Origin: Saccopteryx bilineata
Lineage: Eukaryota; Chordata; Mammalia; Chiroptera; Emballonuridae
Reading direction: 5' to 3'
NCBI RefSeq assembly: GCF_036850765.1
Contig: NC_089492.1
Span: 292,476,590 to 292,540,589, forward strand
DNA: 64,000 nt
A model generated the notes under the pieces. That model searched no databases and was not told where the DNA came from. It saw nothing but the letters and a program-made list of their open reading frames with translations. A program made the translations under genes and the position numbers. The first letter of the stretch is position 1. Every line of letters starts with the position of its first letter. Positions 1-20,748 of this stretch are shown piece after piece.

Positions 1-445
1 TACCTCCTTTTGAGATCACGTCACACACGTACACACCATGCCTCACCCCTCTCCTCAGAACATATTTCTTCTTCAGTAATCACAAAGGTGCTACCTGCCA
101 CCATTTATTGAAAACTTGGTGAGCACACAGACAGCTGTTTCTCCAACAGTGTTTTGGAGCTATTTCCAGTTCACATGGCCAACCGGAGGCCTCAGAACCA
201 ACAGCAGTGTCACTGCTGGGGAGTCTCCACACTGAGAACTCAGCCTTTAATTCTTACTCCACAGCTTGCTGCCACTCGCAGGTCCTGTGCAGCTCCACAC
301 AGCTGAGCATGGAGCGCCTGGCCTCACGTGGGACACTGGGGGCCTCAGCAGGACCTGCTGGGCTCCTATCACAGTGCTCTTCAACATGATGTTCAGTACT
401 GGTTTGGTCACCTAGTTAAAAAGTTGGTTTCTACTTTTTCTCTTT

Positions 446-752
446 TTTTTTCCTTTTCCTTTTCCTGTAGCAGAGACAGAGTCAGAGCAAGGGACAGATA
501 GGGACAGACAGGAGGGGAGAGAGATGAGAAACACCAACTCTCCGTTGCGGTTCCCCAGCTGTTCATTGATTGATTTCTCATATGTGCCCTACCAAGGGGT
601 GACAGCAGACCGAGTGACCCCTTGGCTCAAGCCAGCAACCTTGGGCTCAAGCTGGTGAGCCCACGCTCAAGCTGGCGATCTCGGGGTCTTGAACCTGGGT
701 CCTCCACATCCCAGTCCGATGCTCTATCCACTGCGCTACCACCTGGTCAGGC
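446..752 (-). repeat. SINE-A copy
   Basis: Poly-T, then ACAGAGACAGAGTCAG-type sequence, ending ACCTGGTCAGGC: a full-length copy on the minus strand in the GNB1 intron. Confidence 0.85.
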
Positions 753-764
753 TCTTTCCCTTTT

Positions 765-935
765 CTAATTGATTTTCGAGAGGAGGAAGAGAGAGAAAAG
801 AGAGTGAGAAACGTTGCTCCATTTAGTTATGCATTCATTAGTCGCTTCCCATATATGTACCCTGACTAGGGATTGAACCCGCTACCTTAGTGTCTCAGGA
901 CGACTAAGCTCTGACTGAGCTAACCAGGCATGGCC
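765..935 (-). repeat. SINE-D copy
   Basis: TTGATTTTCGAGAGGAGG start and an inverted tRNA-like head (GGGATTGAACCC). Diverged, so older than the adjacent SINE-A. Confidence 0.75.
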
Positions 936-10499
<9,564 letters not shown>

Positions 10500-10975
10500 G
10501 TAACAGCAGCCCAAGTGCTCCTAAAGCATGTGAGGTTATGGTTCCTGGCTGGTTAATCATGATGTAAAGTTGATGGGAGTTGTGGTTAAGGTGAGCCTTT
10601 ATGTGAAGCTGAGAAGTGTGCCTCAGCCCCACACCCAGATGGCGCTGTATTCCAATGGTGGGTCTGAGTTTATACACGTGGTCTCATGACATTTCTTTAC
10701 ACTCTGTTTTAAACAGCAGGTGGACGCCATGGTGACTGGAAGACCATTCCACCCTGACGTGTTACAGTGATAGCATTTCCAATCCACCCCTACTAACGTG
10801 GGCGCCCTCCCCCTCCGAACTTCAAAAGGGCAAGATCTTTCCTTCACTTACTGCTGAAACCAAGAGCACAATCCATGAAGAGAAGAGTCCGCTGTAACTC
10901 GACGAGCCGTGCATTCCTCCCGGGACCATTGTCTTCGTTTGCTTTTTGTCTTGAAGTTAAAAAAGGAAATACTAT

Positions 10976-10981
10976 AATAAA
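10976..10981 (+). terminator. Possible proximal poly(A) signal of GNB1
   Basis: AATAAA about 490 bp after the stop codon, in an A-rich context, would give a short 3' UTR form. Its use cannot be judged from sequence. Confidence 0.45.
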
Positions 10982-12378
10982 AAGTTAACCAGAGAGTAAA
11001 CTTGAGTGCACTGTGAGACAGACATCTGGTCACTAGTTTATTTGAATTTTAGATCAGTGATCCTGTTTTGTGATGTTCATGCAAATCAAGTCAAGGACTT
11101 TATATAGTAATTGGTTCTAAATTTCAGGATTCTAAATGTAACAGGATTTTCAAAACACTCATGTTTCCTTTTTAAAGTATCTTTATGTTCAGTAAAACAG
11201 AGAGAGGGTTTAATGCGGTCTCTCTGAAATTGTTAATGATGTAAATTTAGTCCCTGGTTTTTTTATTTTTTATTTTTGTCTAGTGTCACATAATTGTTGT
11301 GCACAGACATGGCACAGAAAACAGAATGGAACCGAGCACATGCTATTGGTGGTCTTGAGTGCGTGGTGACCAGCAGAGTCCAATCAGGCACCTTTTCTTC
11401 CTGCCCCGTCCCCTCTGCCTTCTCAGTTCAGTTTTTAATCTCACCTTGGGTTTCCTTGTGAAGTTGGGGGGAAGTTCATAATAATAGCCTAACACTACCC
11501 TGTGCCCCACCCCAACCATCAGAACCTCTGTTTTCAAGAGAGGTGCCCGTCCTGTGCTTGGATAGTCAGTCAATTATTTGTGTATGAAACAATGTACAAA
11601 TCAATGTTTTGAAAATAATGATCTCAAACTTTCTAAGTTAAATTTTAAAAAATTTGATCGTTTGCCATATTGGGTGGGTTAACTCTTAGACTCGCATGCT
11701 GTAGAAATGCTCAAATGTGCATATAGGACTCCTTCCTTCGATGTTCTTTTTCTTTTAAGAAATAACCTCTTTAAAGTTGTAACCATTGCAGCTCTGTCCA
11801 CTGTCGTTGCTACTCTGCACGCACCGGAAGCAGTACAGTCAGCAGCTCAACACGCTTGAGTAGCAGGATAAGTCACTATTTCCTTTATTTCTTTAAAAAA
11901 AAAAAAAAAAGTCCTGTTCCAAATGATCGCTGTTGGATTCGGGAGGGGGGGGCAGGGAGCGGAGACCCCGGCCTTCCCCTGTTGGCTCCTTATAGCCCAT
12001 CTCCCGTGGAACCAGCCTTTTGCATCTGAGGCCAATCACTTTTCTAACACACAGACTTCCATGGTTTCCTCTGGGCCAGTGTCCAGCAGCAGTGTTTGGA
12101 CAGGAGTGCTGTGGCTCCCACTACCCAAGCACTCCCCATGGCAGCAGTAGAGGCTTCTCATCCTGTTTGTCTGCAACCTCCCATAAAAACTGTGCTGTGA
12201 GGCGTGGTAGCCCGGACCTGGCAGGGAATTGAGCGGAAACCCTCCCGTTGACACCTCCATCGAGCTGTCTGTACCTGCCCTTTCTTTTTCCTTTTGTATT
12301 TAATTTTCAGTCAGTGTACTGCAAGGAAGCTGGATGCAAGATAGACCCTGTATTAAACTGTACTGTTATTTAAGATGT

Positions 12379-12384
12379 AATAAA
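12379..12384 (+). terminator. Distal poly(A) signal of GNB1
   Basis: AATAAA sits in a conserved-looking 3' end (GATGTAATAAAGCAGTTTG) and is followed by a GT-rich stretch. It is the likely main end of GNB1, with cleavage about 12395-12405. Confidence 0.8.
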
Positions 12385-12405
12385 GCAGTTTGACATGAGG
12401 GACTT

Positions 12406-13618
12406 GGGTGTGGCTGCTTATTCACCAGCCGCCGTGCCCTGTGCACTTCGGTCTGACCAGCTGTTGGTGGGCATTGCTTCAGCCAGCTCTAAGCTGCCCA
12501 CCCCATCTTTCATCCGCATCACAGAGAATCCATAAAAGGAGTGCTGGGTCCTCTTCAGACAACATGCGCCTCGTAGCCCTGTCCACCTGTCACTCACTGC
12601 CCACACAGTCCTGTCCCCTCTGGAAGTGGCTGTCCTCCAGCACCCCAGCTGCTGGCCCTTCCTCTTCTCCACCCAGAAGATCTCTGAGGACAGTACTCCA
12701 CAGACAAGGTCCCCTCTGAAGGCACTCTTCATCTGAATAAAGAGAGCTGCATCTTGTGAGAAAAAGGAAGCCTCTGCCACCAAAGCAGAAAAAGCTTCCA
12801 TAGCAGGTGTGAGTCAAGGAGAGGTTCCCCCTCCTCTGGCAGACTGTCCCCTGCTGGGTGAAGTTAAAGGTCACTGGTGCCTGAGTGTGGAGGCTGGCAC
12901 TTCCTCCTAAGTAAGTGAAGGCTGCCTGGGTTGGAGGTGTGCTGTTTGAGGAGGCAGCAGCATCGGGGCCCTGGATTTGCCACTTACAGAAGTGGGGGGG
13001 CAACTCCCCCTCTTCCCAACCGGTGCACAGTCCAGGGTGCCCCAACATCCTCCCTGAAGTAAGACTTCCGTGCAAATTTTAACAGCACTGCCTTCTGAAA
13101 TGTCACTGTACCAGAGCTGCTGGCCAATGAGGCCTGATGCTTCCTTGGGAGCCCTGCCTCCAGTGCCCCTGCAGTGCCCTGATGCAGCCTCTGATCACAC
13201 TGCAGGGGGCAGCACGGCGTCTGCGTGCCTTGCTCGTGGTCAGCAACCTCGACACCGGGTGCTCGTCTGCTCTCCGTGTCCACTGCACGGGGAGCACGCT
13301 TCCCTTCTGCCCAGCGCCTGCGCAGAGCCCATGACGCGGTGTGCCCAAGCAGCCGCTACCAGTGGCTCCTGGGGGCGCCCCCCCACAACCGGGCCGCCTC
13401 CTTGACCAATCCAGGGCTGCCAACGGTCAGAGGGCCTGTGCTCAGGTTGAGCCCCTACCCTTCCCCAAAACATGCGGGACAAGCAAAGGCACTCCTGTTC
13501 TGACCCCTTTGCCCCCCACCTTCTCGTCTTCACCCCCCTCCAGTAACCCTGGTACACACGCAATTCTCTGTGCAGGGCGTGTCCCTTCCCCAGCACCCTG
13601 GTAAGAAGGGCACCACCT
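12406..13618. other. GNB1-NADK intergenic, no recognised feature
   Basis: GC-rich single-copy DNA after the GNB1 poly(A) site. Open frames here have no recognisable protein content. Confidence 0.55.
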
Positions 13619-13633
13619 AGTGAAGGTTTTGTT

Positions 13634-13977
13634 TTTTATTATTTTTTTTTTTTTACAGAGACAGAGAGAGTCAGAGTGAGGGATAGACAGGGACAGACAG
13701 GAATGGAGAGATGAGAAGCATCAATCATTAGTTTTTCGTTGTGCATTGCGACACCTTGGTTGTTCATTGATTGCTTTCTCATATGTGCCTTGACCATGGG
13801 CCTTCAGCAGACTGAGTAACCCCTTGCTTGAGCCAGCGACCTTGGGTCCAAGCTGGTGAATTTTTTTGCTCAAACCAGATGAGCCCATGCTCAAGCTGGC
13901 GACTCGGGGTCTCGAACCTGGGTCTTCCGCATCCCAGTCCAACGCTCTATCCACTGTGCCACCGCCTGGTCAGGCCC
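13634..13977 (-). repeat. SINE-A copy with target duplication
   Basis: AGTGAAGGTTTTGTT repeats at 13619-13633 and 13978-13992. Confidence 0.88.
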
Positions 13978-14135
13978 AGTGAAGGTTTTGTTCCTGTCTG
14001 AATTGTGCCTGGCACTTAGTGGGTCTGCAGGAAGAAGCCCTGCCCCCACACCCCTGTGTCCTAAAACCAGGCCAAACTGAGACTAACTGCCAGTGGACTA
14101 TTCTAAAACAGCAATATCAACTAGTGTGCTGCAAG

Positions 14136-14298
14136 AATTTTTTTTTTAATTTATTCACTTTGGGGGGGGGGAGAGAAGGGGAGGAGCAGGAAGCATCAAC
14201 TCCCATATGTGCCTTGACCAGGCAAGCCAGGGTTTTGAACCAGCAACCTCAGTGTTTCCAGGTTGACGCTTTATCCACTGTGCCACCACAGGTCAGGC
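14136..14298 (-). repeat. SINE-B copy
   Basis: AATTTATTCACTTTGGGG start and CCACCACAGGTCAGGC end. Confidence 0.82.
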
Positions 14299-14352
14299 CA
14301 CCGCAACATCTAACTAGTTAAGGGGCACTGACTGACCTCTTTTCTCTTAGAT

Positions 14353-14400
14353 CAGCGGTTCTCAACCTGTGGGTCGCGACCCACAGGTTGAGAACCGCTG
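14353..14400. mobile_element. 48-bp perfect palindrome: hAT reduced to its two inverted ends
   Basis: Two 24-bp arms beginning CAGCGGTTCTCAACCTGTGG are exact reverse complements with no spacer. The 8 bp on each side, TCTTAGAT and CCTTAGAT, look like a hAT target duplication. The end sequence is that of a widespread Charlie-type hAT family. Confidence 0.8.
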
Positions 14401-14594
14401 CCTTAGATTGTCAAATTTAAAAATGACCACTAACACAATAGCCTTCTGGTGTGAATGGATCAAAACTATATATTTGGCAAAAAAATACATTGTTTGGTCT
14501 GCCACAGACTTTTAGCAATTAGTTTATGTATGCAATGATTTGGAAAAGGTAGAAATCGCTGTTTTAGACACCCTGGGGAGGGCTAGGTAAAGCC

Positions 14595-14645
14595 AGACTT
14601 GTCCTAGGACCGGACTTGTCCTAGGACCTGACTTGTCCTGGGTCA
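14595..14645. repeat. Three-copy 17-bp tandem repeat
   Basis: The unit GACTTGTCCTAGGAC recurs with 17-bp spacing (ACTTGTCC at 14597, 14614, 14631). The third copy has CTGGGTC instead of CTAGGAC. Confidence 0.75.
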
Positions 14646-15127
14646 GCTGTCTGGAGGCCAGAGGCTGGGGGAAGAAACAAGATGATATTTGGCTACTATC
14701 CAGAGACCCCTCCACAGGGAGCCTCTGTCCCTCCCTGCCAACCCTGCCATCCAGGCTCCTGGCCATTTTCTCTTGGATGCTGGGCGGCCTCTGTTCACCA
14801 CATTCACTCCAGACAGGCACCGCTGAGGCCAGTTTCCCAGAACTGAGAGCAGGACCCCAAAGAGAAGCACCCTTTCTACTCCCAGTATCTTGAGAGCCTG
14901 GGGCACCCCTTGCCTGCACCCTAGAGCCAGGGTGCCCCTGCCCTTGCTGTGAGTTCAGCGTTAGACCACGGCCCCACTCCACACCTCCATGGCCCAGACT
15001 CCCTGCTTCACCCACCAGCCACCCCATCTACCCTACTATCCCCCATCTTTCAACTTTTATTCAGAGGAGAGTTGGTTCAGGTTTGGGGGGTGAAGCTTAG
15101 ACACTATGGAACCATGTTTAAGAAAAA

Positions 15128-15230
15128 GAATTTTGGCCCTGTTCTGATAGCTCATTTGGTTAGAGTGTTGTCCCAACATACTGAGGTTGTGGGTTTGGTC
15201 ACTGATCAGGCATGTACAAGAATCAGCCAA
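15128..15230 (+). repeat. SINE-D head, interrupted
   Basis: GGCCCTGTTCTGATAGCTCA through GTACAAGAATCAGCCAA. A SINE-C inserted at its middle. The tail may resume at about 15920-16020 after further insertions. Confidence 0.65.
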
Positions 15231-15633
15231 TGGCCCTGGCTGGTTGGCTCAGCGGTAGAGCGTCGGCCTGGCATGCGGGGGACCCGGGTTCGATTCCCGG
15301 CCAGGGCACATAGGAGAAGCGCCCACTTGCTTCTCCACCCCTCCCCCTCCTTCCTCTCTGTCTCTCTCTTCCCCTCCCGCAGCCAAGGCTCCATTGGAGC
15401 AAAGATGGCCTGGGTGCTGGGGATGGCTCCTTGGCCTCTGCCCCAGGCGCTAGAATGGCTCTGGTCTCGGGCAGAGCGACGCCCCGGAGGGGCAGAGCAT
15501 CGCCCCCTGGTGGGCAGAGCATCTCCCGTGGTGGGCGTGCCGGGTGGATCCCGGTCGGGCACATGCGGGAGTCTAACTGTCTCTCTCCGTTTCCAGCTTC
15601 AGAAAAATACAAAAAAAAAAACAAACAACAAAA
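15231..15633 (+). repeat. SINE-C copy with 15-bp target duplication
   Basis: ACAAGAATCAGCCAA lies at 15216-15230 and 15634-15648. The head keeps a tRNA-like A box (TGGCTCAGCGG) and B box (GGTTCGATTCCC). The body carries TCGCCCCCTGGTGG (15500-15513), a CTCF-core-like match on the minus strand. Confidence 0.92.
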
Positions 15634-15652
15634 ACAAGAATCAGCCAATAAG

Positions 15653-15919
15653 CTTGACCGGTGATGATATAGTGGATAGAATGTTCACCTTGGATTCTGA
15701 GGTCCCAGGTGCCAAACCCCAAGGTCGCTGGCTTGAGCGCAGGTTCATTGAGCTTGAGCGTGGGGTGCTAGCTTGAACAAGGTGTTGCTAGCTCCGCTGG
15801 AGCCCCCTGTTTAAGGCACGTGTGAGAAGCAATCACTGAGCAACTCAAGTGCAGTAACTATTGAGTTGATACTTCTCATCTCTTCCCCTCTCTCCTCCCA
15901 CTCTCTCTAAAAAAAAAAA
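15653..15919 (+). repeat. Diverged SINE-A copy
   Basis: GCTTGACCGGTGATGATATA head and CTTCTCATCTCTTCCCC tail region with poly-A. Much older than most SINE-A copies here. Confidence 0.7.
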
Positions 15920-16029
15920 GTCAAACGATGTCAAGAATGACTAGATCAACAAATCGATGTTTCTCTACCTCTGTCTCCCTTCCTTTCTCTAAGAATCAAA
16001 TTAAATTGTTTTTTAAAAGATAAAAGAGC

Positions 16030-16310
16030 CCTGGCCGGATAGCTCAGTTGGTTAAAGCAGCAGCATCCCAACATGCAAAGGTTGCCATTTTGATCCTTAG
16101 GGCACATACAGAAACATCTGTTTCTGTCTCTCACCTTTCCTCTCTCTCTAAAATCAATTAAAAAAAAAAAAAGAAAGAAAGAAAAGGTAAAAGAAGCCCC
16201 TCAGTTAAGAGCTTCATCCCAAAGCTCAGATGTTGTCAGTTCGATCCCTAGTCAGGGCACATACAGGGACAAATTACTGTTCCTCTCCCTCTAAACTAAA
16301 AAAAAAAAAA
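16030..16310 (+). repeat. Two SINE-D copies in tandem
   Basis: One at 16030-16172 (GCCCTGGCCGGATAGCTCAG) and a second at 16197-16310 (CCCCTCAGTTAAGAGCTTC), each ending in poly-A. Confidence 0.65.
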
Positions 16311-17949
16311 GCTTAAAGAATACCAAGAAAGAAATTTGAAATTATGTTAAAGTAGTCTGCAGCTCTGGCTACTGGAAAAGGTTACTGCCTGGCCAGAAAG
16401 GAGGAAGACTTTCTTCTGCCTTTCCAGACCCCTGAGCCCCTCTGAGGCAGAATGCCACCCCCACATCCTATATGCAGCCCAAACTGGCCTGTCTAGCGTC
16501 CATCCCCACCCTGACTTTGGACTCTCTCCTGCTGCTGGCCCTTCCCTCTCCTCAGCACAGCCTAGACTCAGCCTTTGGATTCTGCCCAAGTGACAACTCC
16601 TAGAGGAACCTTCCAGAGGCCCTAAGACACCCCTCCCAGCATGGGCCTTGTTATTGTGTTTGGCGCTGGGTGTGAGCTCCAGGCCTCTGGATCCCCAGGG
16701 TGGTCCTGGGGCCTGAAGTTCCCATTTTCTCATGTGTGAAATGAAGAAGTGCTCCTGCCGGATGTCTCAAAATCAGGGTGGACAGAAGCTTATTGTGATT
16801 ACAGATATGTACCTGCACAAGTTCCCTTTAGAAAAGGGTACACAGGAAGGGTGCTGGTATGTCACCTTAGCTAGTAGCAGCGCCCAAACGCATGCCTACC
16901 ATGGTGCCTTCTCTGCAGACTGTCCTGCTCTAGAAGTTTCTCAGGAGGTAGCGAGTACTAGGTCAAGCATTAGTATCAACACGTTAATAATGTTTTTGGT
17001 CCAAAAATGCAACTCAAAAGGCATCTCCTTCTGTAGATGTGGCTGGCGATCACTTTAGGGAAGTGGTAGGGTTTACAAAACAATCAGAAGGAAGTTACAG
17101 AACTTGAGAAATCCCCTCAAATTTCCGTCATCTTTGAGCCCCTCTTCCATTCACCCTTGGTGATCCCACTGACCAATTGTCTCAAGACAGCAATGAAACA
17201 TGTCTTTTTCTGTGACTAGCAGTGTTCCAGGTCAATGGACACAAGGCCAGGAGTCCCAGCCAGAGAAGACTGACAACAGCTGGTATGGGGGACTGGGGGA
17301 ACCTGAAGATATGGGTGCTGCAGAGAGGTGGGGTGGCCTGTGTTGGGGGACCCCAGGGTAGAGAAGGAATGGTGGCTGACATTTGGGAAACCAGGCAGGT
17401 TACAAAGTACACAGCAGTGAATTGCCTAGGTTCATCCTGTAGTGACCCTGCAGCTACTTATTCACAGAGGTGTTCCTGGCACACTGTTGGAACATGACTC
17501 CGGGATGCGTTTGTGGGTGACCCTTAGCTCAGGAAGCCTTGGGAGAATCCGCCCGTGCTCCCAGAGGCAAGAAGAGGCAGCTCCACCAGAAGCTACACTG
17601 TGACCTTGGCCCCTTCCTCCTCTCTGGGTACTCCAGTCCTGGAGGGGAGGATAGTTTTGGGAGGTCACCCGCAAGGGCCTCCTTTAGACCTCCGGCCCAG
17701 AGGCCCTGAGGTCCTGTTGTGTGTAAGGGCGGACCAGGCTGCTTAGGGTGGGCAAGGCCAGCTCCCTCCAGCCGTACTGACAGCCTAGGGGCGTGGTTCT
17801 ATCGCAGGTGCTCTCTCTCACTTAGTTTTGTTTTCCCGAAACATGTTCCTTCTAAGCAGAGTCACATCTAGTAGTCATAGAATCCTCAGTGGGTGATGTC
17901 ACCACTCCTGGGGGCCTGCAGTGAGCTTGCCTGGGCTTCGGTAGAGGGG
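16311..17949. other. Upstream flank of NADK, no recognised feature
   Basis: Unique sequence between the SINE cluster and the CpG island. No exon, repeat or RNA gene was recognised. Confidence 0.55.
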
Positions 17950-18239
17950 AGCAGGGTGGGATAGGGGTCAGCATCAGGGTAAGGGAGCGCGGAGGGCGGG
18001 CACACATGCTTCTGACGCGGCAGGGTGAGTAAGGAACAGGGATAGTCTTCCCGGGACAGCCACTGTCCCTCTGCTCGCCCCTGGGGCCACCGCCCCTTGC
18101 GGCCAAGGGTCAGGCGCGCCCCACCGCGTGTGCGGTGTGGGCGGATACGAATATGCGGGGGGCGGGGCTGGTCTGCTCTACGTCAGCGGGGCGCGGCTAT
18201 CTAAGAACGACGAGGCGCATGCGCGGGACAGAGTCGCGC

Positions 18240-18425
18240 GAGCGCACTGGCGGCGCGGTGGCATTGCTGCTCGGCGGGCCGGCGCCGCGGTCAGGGCGGC
18301 CATGGGGCTGGGGTCGGCCGCGGCGCCGGGGGCCGGCTAGCCACGACGAGCGGCGGCGGGTTGGCAGAGTGCGCAGACGCAGCCCAGCGAGCAGACGGCC
18401 CCGCATGCTACCGCAGCAGCGAACG
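18240..18425 (+). other. NADK: NADK non-coding exon 1 (5' UTR)
   Basis: The only well-placed donor in the CpG island is GAACG|GTGAGT, so the exon would end at 18425. The 5' limit is a guess. It joins the exon at 38077 across a 19.6-kb intron. It carries two upstream ATGs (18302 and 18405), described separately. Confidence 0.65.
18302..18340 (+). other. Upstream ORF 1 in NADK 5' UTR
   Basis: Twelve codons plus TAG (MGLGSAAAPGAG), with G at -3 and G at +4, a strong initiation context. It lies wholly inside predicted exon 1 and could reduce initiation at the NADK start if transcription begins upstream of it. Whether it is translated is not known. Confidence 0.4.
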
Positions 18426-19204
18426 GTGAGTGCGCGCTGCCCCTCGGCCCGGCCCCGCCGTCTGGGGTCGCGGGGCCGGGGGTGTGTGGACGCCCGGAGG
18501 CCCGGGCCGCTGCTCCGGTCCCCGGAATGCAGCGTCTCCCGGTCGTGGGCTGACCCCTCACCCGGCCCCGGAGACGCTGCTGGGCAAGCTGCTCAGGGGT
18601 TCGGCAGCGGCCAGTCGGCGTCCATTTGCCAGGGCCTCTGCACTGGGCGCCGGCCGGGCTTGGTCTGGAATAAGCAGTCCCTGTCGCCTGTGGCCCTGGG
18701 CCACTCCGTCTGACCTGCAGGCTCTGGCATCCGTGCGGGGTGCGGTTCTCGTCGCTCGCGTTTCTGCTTGGACGACGCCCTTCAGGGTCCCTCCCTGGAG
18801 TCCCGCCCCCACCCCCATCCGTGGTCCTTCCTGACCTCTGTCCCGACTTGCTCGCCGAGCCCTTTCCTCGTTATCACCTTTGCTCTCGCCACCAAGGGAC
18901 GGAGCAAGTGAAACCCAGGGGTTGCGCTTGGGGATGGGCTCTCGGATGGTTCTGTGCTTTCCTCTTTGAACTTACAGGTGGGCTTCTGTTCGTAGCACGA
19001 ATTGCGCGCGATTCATAGACAGTGACAAGGGTCCCCACCCCAGTCAGCCAGGGAGCATTCTTGGGGAGCACAGGTGGCTGACAAGTAGGAGGAGCTGACC
19101 TGCACCCCTGTTAAGTGAAACAGGAAAGAGTCGATGTCAGTGAGTGTAGCGTTTGAGAAAAGGTAGGTGAATTTTTTGTGGGAGTTGGTATCAGGCCTAT
19201 GTCT

Positions 19205-19535
19205 TTTTTTTCTTCTTCTTCTTCTTTTTTTTTTTTACAGAGACAGAGAGTCAGAGAGAAGGATAGATAGGGACAGACAGACAGGAAAGGAGAGAGATGA
19301 AAAGCATCAGTTCTTCCTTGTGGCACTTTAGTTGTTCATTGATTGCTTTCTCATATGTGCCTTGACCGTGGGGATACAGCAAACCGAGTAACCCCAGCCA
19401 GCGACCTTGGGTCCAAGCTGGTGAGCTTTGCTCAAACCAGTTGAGCCTGTACTCAAGCTGGCGACCTTGGGGTCTTGAACCTGGGTCCTCTACATCCCAG
19501 TCTGACGCTCTATCCACTGCACCACCGGCTTAGGT
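19205..19535 (-). repeat. SINE-A copy (first of a nested pair)
   Basis: Starts after CAGGCCTATGT (19192) and ends just before the same word at 19536. Confidence 0.82.
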
Positions 19536-19544
19536 CAGGCCTAT

Positions 19545-19545
<1 letters not shown>

Positions 19546-19585
<40 letters not shown>

Positions 19586-19910
19586 GGACAGAGAGAGAGA
19601 GTCAGAGAGAGGGGATAGATAGGGACAGACAGACAAGAACAGGAACGGAGAGAGATGAGAAACATTAATTATCAGTTTTTCGTTGCAACACCTTAGTTGT
19701 TCATTGATTGCTTTCTCATATGTGCCTTGACCGTGGGCCTTCAGCAGACCGAGTAACCCCTTGCTTGAGCCAGCAACCTTGGGTCCAGGCTGGTGAGCTT
19801 TTTGCTCAAACCAGATGAGCCCGCGCTCAAGCTGGCGACCTCAGGGTCTTGAACCTGGGTCCTTCCGCATCCCAGTCCGACACTATCCATTGTGCCACAC
19901 CTGGTCAGGT
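19546..19910 (-). repeat. SINE-A copy with 36-T tail (second of the pair)
   Basis: A run of 36 T (19546-19581) precedes a nearly intact SINE-A ending CCTGGTCAGGT. CAGGCCTATGTCTTGATT follows at 19911. The long pure tail suggests a young insertion. Confidence 0.85.
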
Positions 19911-19919
19911 CAGGCCTAT

Positions 19920-20748
19920 GTCTTGATTACCTGAAATCACGGCTTCTCTGCAGGCCCTGCTGTTCCAGTGGTTAGTGGGATCTGCAAGGGGAGGGTGCTT
20001 GCCGCCCTGTAGGGCCTTCACTTCCATCCCACCTACACCTGTTGACACACTGCGGCTTGGCTCGAGTCCTGCACCGGTGCACTGTCAGCTTGTCTCTGTT
20101 GCTGGTAGCTTTCCATTTGCACTGTCGCCCTGACCCCCTTGCTGTCCTCTGAGTTGAATGCATGGGAACAGATAGATATGAGTATTCAACGCAGAGAGGG
20201 TGAAGGTAGCCCGGGAGATCTGCAAGGGTGCCGGCTCACTGTGGGGCACAGTGAGCAGGGCAAGGTGGGTGAGGGCCGGCTGCACAGATCCATGTGTCTT
20301 TACCTGTACGTGGAGGGGTGCCGCCACCTCTCCACAAAGCCCCCTTCAGGTCTCTGATCCTGGAAGGTGTGGGTTGCAGGTCAGGCTCTTGCTTCACATG
20401 GCCATAGAATTTTCCTAGAGTTCTGTGAGTGCCCAGTCTCACCACATTCTTGCAATAATTGCGCTTTATCTATTGTTATTAGGGGCAGACGAGAAGGCGA
20501 GGTAAGCGAGACTTTTTTTTCCAACTCGGTGCTAACTAGTGAGGTTGAACGATTTCCCATTTCTATTACCAAATAAACTTTCATTCAATTTCAACAAATA
20601 TGTATTGATAGCTCTTGCTGGACATCACGATTTAGGTGTATGTGTGTGCCTGTGACTTTCGTAAAATCCTTCATACATTTACTTACTGGCCCTTCAGAGT
20701 GTCTCCTCACCCCTTGACCTCTGAATACTTTGTAACTGTGCTTCAGAT
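19920..20748. other. NADK intron 1, no recognised feature
   Basis: Unique intronic sequence; nothing identified. Confidence 0.5.

Larger units (their letters stand above)
10717..12400 (+). other. GNB1: GNB1 3' UTR, terminal exon
   Basis: The terminal non-coding exon starts near an AAACAG acceptor. Its opening part (10720-10890) closely resembles the recalled human GNB1 3' UTR. It runs through AT-rich sequence to a poly(A) signal at 12379 and contains no SINE. The exact first base is uncertain because two AGs lie 3 bp apart. Confidence 0.8.
17950..18850 (+). promoter_or_regulatory. NADK CpG-island promoter
   Basis: CpG-rich sequence, strongest at 18060-18560, surrounds NADK exon 1. It has a GC box (GGGGGCGGGGC, about 18158-18168) and a perfect NRF1 palindrome GCGCATGCGC at 18215-18224. 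There is no clear TATA box. This fits a housekeeping gene with dispersed start sites. The transcription start is inferred to lie around 18180-18300. Confidence 0.8.

Noticed and set aside
15238..15310. Possible tRNA gene (A box and B box) in SINE-C heads, also at 28560 and others
   Set aside because: The boxes belong to a tRNA-derived SINE head that is followed by the SINE body and A tail; no cloverleaf with a mature 3' end is apparent.
14949..15776. Plus-strand 275-codon frame
   Set aside because: Runs through SINE-D, SINE-C and SINE-A sequence; the open frame comes from repeat sequence, not a gene.
18135..18713. Plus-strand 192-codon frame over NADK exon 1
   Set aside because: CpG-island artefact: Arg/Pro-rich, crosses the predicted exon-1 donor, no homology recognised.
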